Assembly: GCA_951799425.1 (NCBI GenBank)
Contig: OX637391.1
Location: forward strand, 54,163,069-54,227,068
Length of the DNA stretch: 64,000 nt
From: Ilex aquifolium
Lineage: Eukaryota; Streptophyta; Magnoliopsida; Aquifoliales; Aquifoliaceae
Direction: 5' to 3'
In this document: piece by piece, positions 46,532 through 58,490 of the stretch
How positions within the stretch are numbered: position 1 is the first letter of the stretch
How the letters are laid out: each line of letters begins with the position of its first letter
Translations under genes and position numbers: made by a program
Notes under the pieces: generated by a model
What the model was told of the DNA's origin: nothing
Databases searched by the model: none
Seen by the model: the letters and a program-made list of their open reading frames with translations, nothing else

Positions 46532-47363
46532 CTACGTGGTTTTGCGTTCTATTTTTCTTTTCTTTTCTTTTAGTTTGCTTTTTTTTTTTTCTTATAAATC
46601 AAAGATTTGTATTGAACGTAGTCTTGAAGGACAATCATGAAAGATGGGGGAAAATTTTAATTAGTAAAGAGTTCGGTTTTACAGATGGGTTATGGTTTAA
46701 TCATCGAGCTTATTAAAACTTAATTAATTTTTTATTTTGTTAATTTATATTATTATAACCTTTAAAATGACGTTTACTTAATTATATACAATTATAAATA
46801 AGGCAAATAAGGATTGAACGTATTATGCACGACTTAAATTTCGATATAAGATCCGAGAAGTAATAAAACGATGTGAGATTCTAGTTATTGTTGCTTAACC
46901 CTGAACTATGTATATTTGACATTGGATTTGGATCTCCATACGTTTTTTTGCCTTATATATTTAAATGGTGATATATATCATAAGCAAATTGTCGTACAAG
47001 ATAACATTCATCATTAAATTAAGTGTGTCTCCAACATTATTGGAAAACACAGAGTGGAAAAGGAAATTGCGAGGAAGTTGGCAACTTCTCTGCAACACCT
47101 TGTCTGGTTGGCTCGTCTGTATCACTCTTTTAATCATAGAGTAATGTTATAGGACTTAATTTGTGGACTTAATTAAAAATTTAATTCAAAGATTTAATTA
47201 TATATAATTGTTAGATTAATGATAAATTTTAAAATTAGATAAAATTCAATTTCAATCTAATTAGTATATTAAATTAAGTCCTCAAATTATATTTTTAAAT
47301 TAAATCTAAATTATATTTTACTTAATCAAATTATGTATATTAATTATATAGATGAGTGATTAT
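46532..47363. other. 3' flank of the PP2CA gene with a MITE-like remnant
   Basis: The 3' UTR probably ends within about 100 bp, after the T-rich tract at 46545-46590. A decayed MITE starts at about 47139 (gagtaatgttataggactta) and its right arm includes ttaagtcctcaaattata near 47275; it resembles the copies at 7089 and 15054. No gene was found. Confidence 0.45.
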
Positions 47364-47372
47364 TAAATTTTA

Positions 47373-49068
47373 GGAAAAATTTTGTCCACACCCATTATAA
47401 ATAGACATAATTTTAATAACACCCCCTATAAAAAGACTTATCTTTAACAATACTTCCTTCCGATTCTGAAATTTTAATGCACTGCATTTTAGTTATATTA
47501 TATTAACATTTAGGTTCATCAATTTAATATTTAATTTTATCAAATTAATTTCATTTATTTAATTTATATTAAATTAACATTTCATCTCATCAAATCAACG
47601 CAAATTGATATTTAATTTTATTAAATTAGCATTTAGTTATATTGATTTAATATTTTATTTTCATCAAATTAATATTATTTCTTTAATTTAACATTAAATT
47701 ATTATTTAATTTCATCAAATCAACACCAAATTGATACTTAATTTTATTAAATTAAAATTTAATATATTAAATTAATTTAACATTTAACCTTATCAAATTA
47801 ATGTCAATTATTTAATTTAATACCAAATGAACATTCAATTTCATTAAAGTAGCATTTAAATTTATTTAATTAATATTAAATTTTATCAAATCAACATTGA
47901 ATAAAATAAAATTAACACCAAATTAATATTTAAATTTATCAAATTAAGATCAAATTTATTAAATTATTATTAAATTTTAACAAATAATATTTAAATTTTA
48001 TATATGAAGGTTGATGTGTGAAAAATTGTCAGATGACATTGTGGAGAGCAGATGATATCAGAGAAGTTAGAAATAGATGAAATTTTGACATAGAATTTAT
48101 CAATTGTAATTTGTATTATGGAAAAATTATATTTAACTATGAAAATTATAAAAACTCGATTATGTAACCAAATGAGTTATAATACGATTTCTAATATTAT
48201 AAAAAAAAAAAAAAAGTTATCATGCAACGTTTTTAAATGATACAAATTCATTGAAATAAAATAATGATAGAAATTACGCTTATGTCAAACTCCTCCTCCT
48301 CTCTGTCTCTACCTTCATCAACAATTGAAGAAGACATTAATCCTACAATAATACATCACAACATATTGACATAATAAAATGAAAGAAAAAATTGAAAAAA
48401 TGTGCATGAACAAAATTAAAAAAAAAAATTACATGGATAAAAATCTCTACAAGAAAAAAATTAAAATTATTTGAATGAAAAAAATAAAAAAAAAACTATT
48501 TGAAATTTTTTTTTAAAAATTTGCATGAAAAAAAATTAAAATTATCTACATGAAAAAAAAAATTAAAAAATCTGTATGAAAAAAATTAAAAAAAATGGCA
48601 TGAAAATATTTTTTTAAAAAAATTGCACGAATTTTTTTTAAAAATTTGCATGAAAAACATTACAAATTTGCAAGAAAAAAAATAAAATTTTTTTTTTTAC
48701 CAACATAGGTAGTGATCGATCACAGTGGAAAACGAGTTGAAAAAGAATAACTGACTTTAATCCCCTATGCCTTCTAACAACACTAGATCGTTTTTTACTC
48801 TCATCAACAACAAAAAATATGGTATATATAGTAGGAAAATGATTGAGGATATTTTAATATGTTTATATAAGAAATGGTAGTTTTGATATTTTTAAAAAAT
48901 TTATAATTAAATCGTTATTTTTTCTATTGACAGAGTTAAAAATTACCATTAAAAATGTGTCTTTAATTTGAAAATATAAACAAGAAGAGGATGCAGTGAA
49001 ATTTAAGAATGAGGAGGGAGTGCCATTAAATTTAGACTTAACTAATAGTGGTGTGGATGGAATTTTCC
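47373..49068. mobile_element. Second Mutator-like element, about 1.7 kb
   Basis: Left end ggaaaaattttgtccacacc; right end reverse-complemented ggaaaattccatccacacc. The diverged terminal inverted repeats extend about 70 bp. Flanking direct repeats TTAAATTTTA (47363-47372 and 49069-49078) give a 9-10 bp duplication. The left half of the interior (about 47500-48000) is the same aaattaacacc/aaattcatc motif array seen at 560-830 and 2440-3540. The right half has diverged tgaaaaaaattaaaat repeats (48400-48680). No transposase. The TIRs resemble those at 4919-5857, so both belong to one broad family, this copy being older. Confidence 0.8.
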
Positions 49069-49078
49069 TTAAATTTTA

Positions 49079-49735
49079 TGATATTTTATTTTTTAGTACA
49101 TAATTATATCATGTGATATATTGAGGTTTTTTCGATTTAAGGATGATTGTTTAGCTCCATTTCGGCATCGATCCGATACCGGGGGGGACCGCAGATGAGT
49201 CGAATCATTGTACAGAACGTGAAAGCGGACCGGTACCAGCCTCCAGCTGCCGCCACGTATTAGTGGGCCCGGGGGTAGGGCATCACCATCTATGTGCTGG
49301 CTGGAGATGAACCTAATTAGATGGTGACGTGACGCCATTAGCATGGACCTGACTGAGCCGACCCTCCAGTTTAATATGGACTTGTACCGACCTTCATGTT
49401 TAATTAATAATAATCCTAATTACGTGACCAAAAACATGTCAATTTATTTTGTGTTGTATCGTATTATTATATTCGTATCTTATGTGTGTTAAGACCTACG
49501 AAAAATAAATTTATTTATTATATTTTAAGTGTTAAATATTAACTTAAATTATTTATAATACGTATTTATTAATTGTATCAATTTTAAAATTATATCGTAT
49601 CGATATCGTGTTAATGGGTCAGAATTGATACCCTATAATTTTTATTTTATAGACTTAGCTATAAAATATCAACAAATTTGGAGACCACAAAAAGGGAAGG
49701 TGTCTGCATCTTATGTTGTGCTCAAGATTGAGAGG
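49079..49735. other. Intergenic stretch, nothing recognised
   Basis: A short GC-richer patch at about 49170-49360 carries no recognisable domain. About 49430-49640 contains tatcgtatcg-type words typical of decayed DNA transposons, without ends. Confidence 0.35.
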
Positions 49736-49985
49736 GAGACAATATTTCAGCCTAACGGTATTACGTCACGTTATCATAGTTATGTAATTTAATAACTTAA
49801 TAAAAATATAACATGTAAATACGTGGATCTTACATAATTTAATAACTATTCATTCCATGTAGTACAATAATTGCTTTATATTAGAAAATGGTGTTCACTT
49901 TCTTTATTTGGTTATTTTTAATTAAATGGTGATAATATGTAACAGTGATAACGTGGTTTCATCGTTACATTAAATATTTATTCTT
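49736..49985. mobile_element. MITE related to the one at 52284
   Basis: Left arm gacaatatttcagcctaacgg; right arm reverse-complemented aataaatatttaatgtaacg, with shared gtgataacgtgg/cacgttatca words inside. The overall plan matches the MITE at 52284-53089 (aatatt...acggtgat). No target duplication was determined, so the ends are approximate. Confidence 0.45.
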
Positions 49986-52275
49986 TGAAATGATATGTTA
50001 AGTGTGTAGTGATAACTTAACCATTTAATGAGCGTTACAATCGAAATAAATCAAGGGTTTAAATAACCTTAAGGATGTATATACTTTTTTGGGTGAGATA
50101 ACTTATATGGGGAATCGATTTTATATAAGATTCAACATTAGTCCAACATGTAAATTAAAAGAAAAAAATCGATATGATCTATTGAGATAGCCAAGTTGGA
50201 CAAAAAAAAAAAAAAACTTCTTTTACTAATAAGACTATGCTGATGAAAAGACCAAAAAAGTTTTAACCATAATAAAATGACATAATTTTTATGTGTCATT
50301 GTGTTTTGACCAAAAAAAAAAGTGGTACGACATCGAAAGTATTTTTTTGGTATCCTAGCGCATACTAAGAATTCCTTCTTAGTGTAAGGTTCCTCGATTT
50401 AACAAGTTGAATATATATTTTTTTTTAATTTATTGTAAGGTGGATCATTAATCGTGAATTTGATTGGGATTTGTTACGTATAAACGATGTATGATTGATA
50501 TTCAATGGGTGATGTATACTTGCAATAATAAGTTTTAAAAACTACGTTCAAGACACAATCTGGAGCCCACTTAACAATGCTATGATTTAAAAAGTACAAA
50601 TTAAAGTATTTAAAATTTTATAGATGACTTGGAACAGATTAGTCAAAGTTTCATACAATAGGAGGAGTACTACTTTTTTGTAGTCTTTTTTTAATGATTT
50701 TTACTGGGGGGTTTTAGGGTCGTTTTTATTATTAATTATTTGATTGTCAGCGATGAAATATATTTTAATTAAAAAAATGTTTCATTATAGTTGATTCCAT
50801 TTCCACCATTACTTAAAACTCGAGGAAAACAATAGTGGTAGACAGACTTGCTAATGAATTAAATTTTGATTTAAATTTGAATTTGATTATTTTGATATGA
50901 TTAGTGATGGTGCTCGAAATTAACGGACCCAAGTTGTAGGACAGGATTGGGTTAAGTCCGATAAACGTATGGATGTATGAGTGAGTGGGTGCGTGCGTGC
51001 GTGAGAAAGTGCATGCTGTGGGTAATCACTGAAGTAAAGATAAAGCGTAAGTGATTCGCTTTAGTCGAGAGACTAAGGTTACAATCACTATAAGTGAGAC
51101 TCTTGTTCTTTAGGGATTATATTACTTGGGGAAGACAATAATTATTACAGAGAGTTAGGCTCGAAGCCGTTATAAGGTATTGCTTGATTCTCTCTCTCTT
51201 TCTTGTTTTTCGGTTTTCTCTCTTATACCCTATAACACCATTAGTTATTTATACTATTGATAGCTAGGGTTTCACGTTTGTCTTTTTTAATTAATCTTGT
51301 GGTTCCCTCTGTCTCTCTCTTCATCTTGGCGTTGTGGTCCCCAGAACATTTATGTGTTAACTATTTGCAGTCTATTGTACTTGATCCGTCTCCACTATCT
51401 ATGAGTTTTAGTTCATCAGAGTTGTCGATCAGTGTTTTCTTTGTCCTTTGTCCACGTGTTGTGTAACAGCTTTTGAGGCTAACCTTGTGTCGTGTTCCCA
51501 TAGCCTGAGCTAGTACCTATACCGAGTTTGTTAATATCAAACTTCCTTGGAATTGGGTCGTAGTCCAGTTCGCGTTCAAGAAATATTGTCTGAATGAACT
51601 TCTTGAACCGCTTCCTATCAACTCAAAGGATCTTGGACTCTAAAAAGGGTCCAGACTTTAAACCGATCATTATCAATTACTATTTTTTTTTTATTAAATA
51701 TTCGAATACACCAATATGATGCAATAGCAATTTGGTACGAAATATATTTATATGTGTCCAATTTAAATTATTATTTGATAAAATTGAGTTGATATTAAGA
51801 AATAATTATTAAAATTAGTTTCTTATTGGATTATTTGGATCGGATTTGTAATATTTTTGAATTTTAGTTTGTCAAAATAAAAACTGTCGAACACTTCAAT
51901 TTATAAACAGAATTCAATTTATGGATATTTTTGTCAATAATGCTGTTTATACGTAATTTACTGATATAATTTGTTAATCTAATTCATTACTATTACATTG
52001 ATAACGGGTCACAATAAATATTAAGGTACACCGTTAATCTTGACGAGCTCAAATTTAGACCAGGTCTGGACTCAATTCATGGGTTAAGCCCAAACCATCA
52101 AAAGACAGTTTAGGCTTAGCTCATGGCCTTAGTCCAGTCCAAAACTCAAGAGTTTAGGAAGAGCCAACGAACGTGAAAGAGCAATTATCGGATAGCCATG
52201 ACTCCAAGATCGTGCATATCCTCAATTGTAGTTATCTTTCCCAGTAAACTAGTACATTGACCTTCACGACACCGC
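49986..52275. other. Intergenic stretch, possible LTR remnant
   Basis: About 50905-51690 has LTR-like texture: it starts tgatggtgctcg and holds a minus-strand tagtataaataac box near 51243-51255, but no matching end or target duplication was found. The ORF at 51257-51466 lies within it and has no domain. The rest shows nothing recognisable. Confidence 0.35.
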
Positions 52276-52283
52276 CTCAACTA

Positions 52284-53089
52284 GGAGAAAATATTCATTA
52301 CACCGGTGATACCATGTGACAAGGTGATGTGGTACTACCAACCAATAATACTAAAATAAATAAACATATAGACTCCACAAAAATCAATAACTAACTTGTC
52401 ATGTAAGCAAATAACTCCCCACATTTTTGCCATGTAAGCTCAATTAGGGTTCACCTTTCCCATTTAGGGTTTTACTATTGATTGGTGATATCATGTCATC
52501 AATGGTGATATGGTATCACCGTTGCATTCAATATTTACTCCCAATGGTGGCTCAAGGTAATTTGAGGCCTAAAGCAATATCTATAAATGAGGTTTTCTAT
52601 ATTTAGTATAAATTTATTTTTCTTACCTTTAAAATGAAAAAATATTAATTAAGTTTTATATTCAAGTTTTGTTACCATATTTTTTTATCAATTAATAGTA
52701 TCGCTAATCCAACTAATCTCTCTTGTGACATAGCTGGCCTTTTTTGTGGGGTGTTGGCCAACTTGGCTTCTTAAGAGAGAGAGAGAGAGAGAGATTTGTA
52801 AGTAATGATCTGATTTGATAATTTTCTTTTTACCATTAATTTTGTTAATTTTTAATTTTTTGGGTTCTTAATGTTTGGGTTGGATTATGGGCCTAAATGA
52901 TTGAATTTAAATTATTTTCGATTGAGTATGTGTTTTTATGATACCTTTTTGTCAACCTTAAAATATTTATGAATTTAATTTTTTCAAATGGGTTATTTAA
53001 GGTACCTAAAAATTTGGGGCCTTCCATAAAAATGGAGCCTAAAGTTCAAGTTTTTTTATTTCTACTGTTGAGCCGCCCATGTTTACTCC
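52284..53089. mobile_element. MITE interrupted by a hAT element near its right end
   Basis: Left arm ggagaaaatattcattacac; right arm (rejoined across the hAT) reverse-complemented ggagtaaatattgaatgcaa. Inner arms continue with cggtgatacca. Flanking ctcaacta (52276-52283) and cttaacta (53089-53096) are a likely imperfect target duplication. The hAT element at 52542-53081 sits within its last bases, so it arrived later. Confidence 0.65.
52542..53081. mobile_element. Non-autonomous hAT element, 540 bp
   Basis: Starts caatggtggctcaa; right end reverse-complemented catgggcggctcaa. An exact 8-bp duplication TTTACTCC flanks it (52534-52541 and 53082-53089). The subterminal phrases ttgaggcctaaagc and ggggccttccat are characteristic of a common plant hAT family. 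It holds a short (GA)n run at about 52773-52794. No transposase. Confidence 0.88.
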
Positions 53090-53096
53090 TTAACTA

Positions 53097-53165
53097 GGGC
53101 TTTGTGTTTATAAATTGTAAACCCTCTTACACATGGGGGCAGAGAACACATACCTCACTTTGAGC

Positions 53166-53201
<36 letters not shown>

Positions 53202-53690
53202 TGTCTTGTATTCTCTCATTAATAGAGTTCTCTAAGACCATCGTTGCCGCTTTCAGAAATTAGGTCTTTAGACTCAACCATTCAATTTTTGTCTCTTATT
53301 ATTAACTATTTCATTAATTACTCTATACCGCATATTCGACTGATTTGATTGTACATAAATCAATCATCAAATCTAGTAATTTTGAATAAGTAGAAAAAAT
53401 AATCACAATAAATTAAGTACTATTCTATACTCATTAGAAATGAGAAGACAATGACACGATAGAAAATGGAACTGTGTCCACTGGTCTATATCAGCTGCCC
53501 ACGGTGGGGCTTGAACGCTGCTCATTTGGATATGTATGGCTCATTTTTCTCCATTAATTGTTGGAATAATAAAATAAGTAGAATAATAAAACTTTTAACG
53601 TATCTTTTTGTGGTTGGATGACAAAAAGAGATATGATCAAAAGTTTTTTTTTGATACTAAAATCTAAGCATAAACTTGGACATGATTGCT
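53097..53690. other. Intergenic stretch with a CT microsatellite
   Basis: A (CT)n tract lies at about 53169-53197. tttataaattgtaaaccctc upstream of it could be part of an old LTR, but no boundaries were found. No gene. Confidence 0.35.
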
Positions 53691-53879
53691 CTTAAAAATT
53701 ATGGAATAAATTCCTTAATTCTATCTTTCATGTGAATGTTTCTTTATAGTAAAATAAGAGAAAGATTAAAGAAAGTCTTAGTTGTACATGGAAAAAAAAT
53801 TATTTTTTGAATACCAAAAATTTCCTTTCTTAATAACAAAAATTTCATTTTTTAATACTCCCCTTCAAGTTGGTCATGA

Positions 53880-55118
53880 AGGTCCATATGCTCAACTTGC
53901 GAGAAAAGTGGTCAAATAATTTTCGACCTAAAGGTTTGCTGAAAAAATTCGTAACCTAATCACAAGCAGGGAGGTGTGCTGTAGAGATTAAACCGCTACA
54001 AAGCTTCTCACAAATAATGCGACAATCAATCTCAATGTATTTTGTCATCTCATGAAAGACAGAGTTATAAGCGATGTAGAGAACATATTGATTATCACAC
54101 TAAATGGTCATTGGACGAGGATGAGGAACACCAAAATCGTGGAGAAACTTCTGAAGTCATACTAGCTCACATGTGGTGACAGTCATTGTCTTATATTCTG
54201 CTTCAGCAGAGGAACGAGCTACAATAGCTTGTTTCTTGGTCTGCTAAGAAATGGGGTTGTCACCAAGGCAAATGAAGTACCGGTAGTGGAGCGCCGAGAC
54301 GAGTGACAACTTACCCAATCAGAATTAGTGTAGGTAATGACATAGAATGCTGGTAGAGGAGAAGAGGTGGCCTTGTCCAAGGGAGCCCTTTAGGTAATGA
54401 AGAACATGAACAACAGCATTTAGGTGAGTGGTCCGAGGATGGTGCATGAACTGACTAAGAATATTCACTAGGCAAACAATGTTAGGGCGAGTGATGGTGA
54501 GGTAGATTAAACGGCCCACCAATCAATGATAAGAGCTTGGATCAGGGAGAAGATCACTGGTAGTGTTATTAAGCTTTTAATTTTGCTCTATGGGAAATGA
54601 AGCGGGTCTAACGCCCAAGTGACAGCTGTTAGAGAGAATCTCTAAGGCATACTTCTTTTTTTTTTTTTTTTTTTTTTTTGGTATCCCAACCGGTATCCGA
54701 ACCCACTGGGCCGACTAATCCGGTTTCGGAGCGGGTCCCGGGGTTAAGGTTTTAAACTCCTCCCAACGGGCTTGCGGGGGATCGAACCGTCTAAGGCATA
54801 CTTCTGCTGATTGAGAAAAATTCCAAAAAGGGAACAGGCAACTTCAAGGCCCTAGAACTACTTGAGGGGGCCAAGATCCTTGATATTGAACTGCTCGGAG
54901 AGAAATTGCTTGAAGTGATTCACCTGGAAAATATCATTGCCTGCAACAAGAATGTCATCCACATCTAACAGAACAACAGTGAATGGAAATGTAGTCACAT
55001 GAGTGAAGAGGGAATGATCTGATTGGGACTGCTTGAAACTTGCATCAAGAAAAATAGAATAAAGCTTGAAAAAATAACTGCGGGAAGCCTGTATGAGCTC
55101 ATACAAAGATTTCTTCAT
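53880..55118 (-). pseudogene. Copia reverse transcriptase and RNase H remnant
   Basis: Minus-strand reading: KKSLYELIQASRSYFFKL, then the catalytic box in LLDVDDILVAGND (YVDD type) and NIKDLGPLK (54858-55118). After the SINE come VGRLIYLTITRPNIVCLVN and LSQFMHHPR, then VLHYLKGS (54325-54522). RNase H text QAIVARSSAEAEYKTMT follows at about 54180-54240. These are standard Ty1/Copia motifs in the right order. In-frame stops and the SINE make it non-functional. Confidence 0.88.
54657..54789 (-). mobile_element. 5'-truncated tRNA-derived SINE in the Copia remnant
   Basis: On the minus strand it starts cggttcgatccccc (a pol III B box) and ends in a poly-A tail (poly-T on plus, 54657-54679). An exact 16-bp duplication TCTAAGGCATACTTCT flanks it (54641-54656 and 54790-54805). 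A-tail plus long target duplication show LINE-type target-primed insertion. The A-box part is missing, so the copy is 5' truncated. Confidence 0.88.
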
Positions 55119-55302
55119 GGAATGAATTGTGGAATGAATTCCTTAATTCTATTATTCACGTGAATGTTTCTTTATATTACAATAAGAGAAAGACAAAAAG
55201 AAAGTCCTAACTATACATGAAAACAAAATATTCATTTTTTAATAACAAAAATTTCCTTTCCTAATATATTGTTTTCTAATAACGAAAATTTTCTTTCCTA
55301 AC

Positions 55303-58300
55303 CTTTCAATTGGGAGTGTTTAATAAGTTGTTTGAGTACGATATTGGATCGTGTAAATTTTTTCATATTGAAAAATAAAACGAATATAATGAAAACACTA
55401 ATTTACTTAATATTCAAGTTGAGCTCAAATAATATATTATTTTGTTCGATAGACTCAAGCTCAATTCGTTCATTGTACGACATATAAATTTACTTGTTCA
55501 ATAAACTTGATTATATTGTTGTATAATATATAAATTTATTGTGATTGAAAAGATAAAAATGTAACACTCTTAGTTTAATAAATAAAATATCTACTCTCTA
55601 CTAAGGGATCATAAGTTCAAGTCTCAAGTCTAGTTGAACGTGTCAGAGCTAACTTAAACATATGATCTAGAAATCGAGTGGCCTTGAGCAAGAGGATCAA
55701 GCTTGGCAACCAAGTCTAAATAAAATGATAATCAACTTGAGTCGAATCTAAGTATATGCATAAACTTACAAAGATTTGATAATCAACAGAATATCCCAGT
55801 CATGATCATTCTCTTAACCGAATATCCTGATGAAGTGCACATAGAGAATAAGTGCTGTGAGTTTTCTGATGGGAAATAATTAAGGAATAAGAACAAAAAC
55901 CCATAAAAGGAAGCATGTTCTTGCTCAAGAAACCATATCCACAGTGCTTGAGAACAAATAAAATATGTTAAAAATGTTTTAAAAGCTTGATGCCATCAAT
56001 TCTAACCACAATTTTTTATTGGTGGAAGGTGAAACAGGTAGGTAAAGTTCCATTTTTATTCTATGTGACAGAAGACATTCTCTTAATATACATGATTTGA
56101 ATGTATCATATAAAGAAAACATGAACGGAGAGAATAGGCATTTGACATTTCATGAACCCGAAGAAGCATCAGATTCTAGAAGAATGAAGGAGGAAGAAGG
56201 AATTTGTATGCACCTCTGAAAGAGAAATATGGAACCTTTTGATCTCCTGATCAACTAGATTTTTCTCATTGATCAGTTATACTGAGAAATATTCATGAAA
56301 ACCGGTAGATCAGATGATAGCAATTCAATGGTTAATATTAGCGTTCTTAAATTTGAGTTTTGAAGGAGAAATCCCGTTATATGTGACTAAAACCAAGAGT
56401 CAAGCCTAGAGAACAGATAGGGCCTCTCAAGCCCGCCAAACAATGGCCAGCTGCATATCCCGGGCTTCGCTGCCATCCAGAATTTTTTTTGGATCAGCCC
56501 GTGGGTCGTGCGGGCCTTTTGCCAAGGCTATGAAAAGTCTTTGTGGATGATAATAATCTTACTACATCACATTTAGGGGCCCGTTTAGTATCCTCTATCT
56601 AGAGGAATGAGAGAATACTTTTTAAAAATATACCCCATTAAATACAACACAGGAATGGTGAGTCAGAAATTTTTTTGAGAGTGGGCACACTAGTATGTCT
56701 TGATTTTTTTTTAATAGACCGTAAAAGTTCATAAATTTATATTTAATATTTTTAAAACATAGAAGATTAAAAATCGATATACTCATAAACAAAAAAATAA
56801 TAATTAAAACTTCTTATCGAGAATGAGACTAATTATTATTACTTACAATTGACCATGATATGCTTTTATTATTTGAAAGTGTTACAAATTAATTTTATCA
56901 ATAATATTTCTTTTATATATAAAATCACAGTAACAATCTTCTATTTATGACGTATAGTTTACTACATAATATTACTTACAATTGACCATGATATACTTTT
57001 ATTATTTGAAAGTGTTACAAATTAATTTTATCAATAATATTTTTTTTATATATAAAATCATGGCAACAATCTTCTATTTATGACGTATAGTTTACTACAT
57101 AACGACACACATTTTTATATAATAACGAAATAACCCTACAATTTTAAAAAAATTATAAAATAACATCAATATGTTCAAAACATATTCGGACATGTCTAAA
57201 AGTTAAAAATTATATTAGTTGTACCTAATTTGAGATTTAATTGATGGAGATCCAATGGTTTGTGACCATTGGATAGACAGTAGAATTTATTAAATATTAA
57301 GACTATTATATTTAATATCGCAATGTATTAGGTCCTAAAATTAGATTTCAATAACATTGTTCAAAAAGTTAACAATTATTTAGGTATGAGTCTATTTAAA
57401 TCAATATCACCTAAACACAATATTATGGTGGGCACAATTAAATATGGTGGGCCAAAAGTTTTGTTTTTAATGTTGACCCAAAAATTTTATTTTTTTAATA
57501 GGTTTGGGTGGATTGTGATAGGTCAAAATTTTAATTTTTTTAATAAGTTTGGGTAGATAGTGATAGACTCAAATTTTTTTGTTTTAAATGGACTTAATTT
57601 TTTAATTTTTTTGAATAAATAATGTGGGCCTAACATTTTTATCTTGGGTTTTGAGTGGGCACAAATAATATACTATACAAATATATAATATATATACATA
57701 ACTAAAAAAAAAAAATTTTTTTTGAGGGGAGGCACATGCCCACCCTGGCCCATGCCTCCCTCCGCCCCTTTAGATCATTAGGCTTATGACCCAATGCAAG
57801 AGATCTCTCCCAATTTTACAATACCTGCCCATATATCTCACAATCTCTCATTCTCTCGTCACTCCCACTCTCCCTCTCTCCGCCCCGGCCCGCCCCTCTT
57901 TTCTCTCTCTCCCATCACTCTCTGTGGCCTCTGCTCCTCTCCCTCGATTTAACCAACAAAATTATCAATTGCGCTTTAACCGAGAATATATAGCCATTTG
58001 AAGAACCTTGCATATGTGGGCAATAATAATACAAGCACGAAGTGAAGAATTGAAGCTTTGTATGTATTTCCTAATCAATAGGGTAAGAAACAACTGTGTT
58101 AGGTTAGGAGTTATAAAACCCTCATTATTTTCTACTCATATAGGGTAATCAAATGATTAGGTTAGGAACTATAAAACCCCCATGTATTTTCTACTCATAT
58201 AGGGTAATAAAATGATGCCTTTTTTTTTTTTTTTTTTCTGAACTGTAATAAAATGAGGCTCAATCACACTATTCTATACATGAGTTGCAACATTATGCTG

Positions 58301-58490
58301 CACGGTCGACAAATTGTTACATGTACTGACGTTTCAGCAACCATACTTTTCCCCGGTTCTCTGCAGAATGGTGAGACTTCGAGGAGCAATCTCTATGCAA
58401 TGGTGGCCAGACAAATTACTTGCATTGTTCTTGACATTCCTGTCAAGAGGAGTAATGATAACGTCCAATGTAATTCTGTATCCCAATCCG
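55303..58490. other. Intergenic stretch with tandem duplication and degraded elements
   Basis: A 133-bp unit is tandemly duplicated at about 56838-57104 (shared text acttacaattgaccatgata). About 57230-57365 is a MITE-like remnant (acctaatttgagatttaatt... and reverse complement aatgttattgaaatctaatt). About 56655-57770 has the look of a larger transposon, with tgagtcagaaattttttt at the left and gcctccctccgcccctt at the right, but no target duplication was found. CT-rich 57830-57940 carries an ORF of low-complexity type. Confidence 0.45.

Larger units (their letters stand above)
53695..55302 (-). mobile_element. Internally deleted Ty1/Copia element
   Basis: Two diverged direct repeats (53695-53862 and 55122-55302) share gaattccttaattctat and gtgaatgtttctttata; they look like parts of the two LTRs. 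A purine tract on the minus strand (aacttgaaggggagt, about 53862-53876) lies next to the left copy, as expected for a 3' LTR. Between them only the end of reverse transcriptase and RNase H remain; gag, protease, integrase and most of RT are missing, so the right LTR abuts RT directly. A SINE interrupts the remnant. Confidence 0.7.

Noticed and set aside
50905-51690. Solo LTR candidate
   Set aside because: LTR-like start and TATA text on the minus strand, but no right end with a matching 5-bp duplication was found.
57786-58001. 71-codon ORF in CT-rich sequence
   Set aside because: Leu/Ser/Pro composition follows from the CT-rich DNA; no family match.
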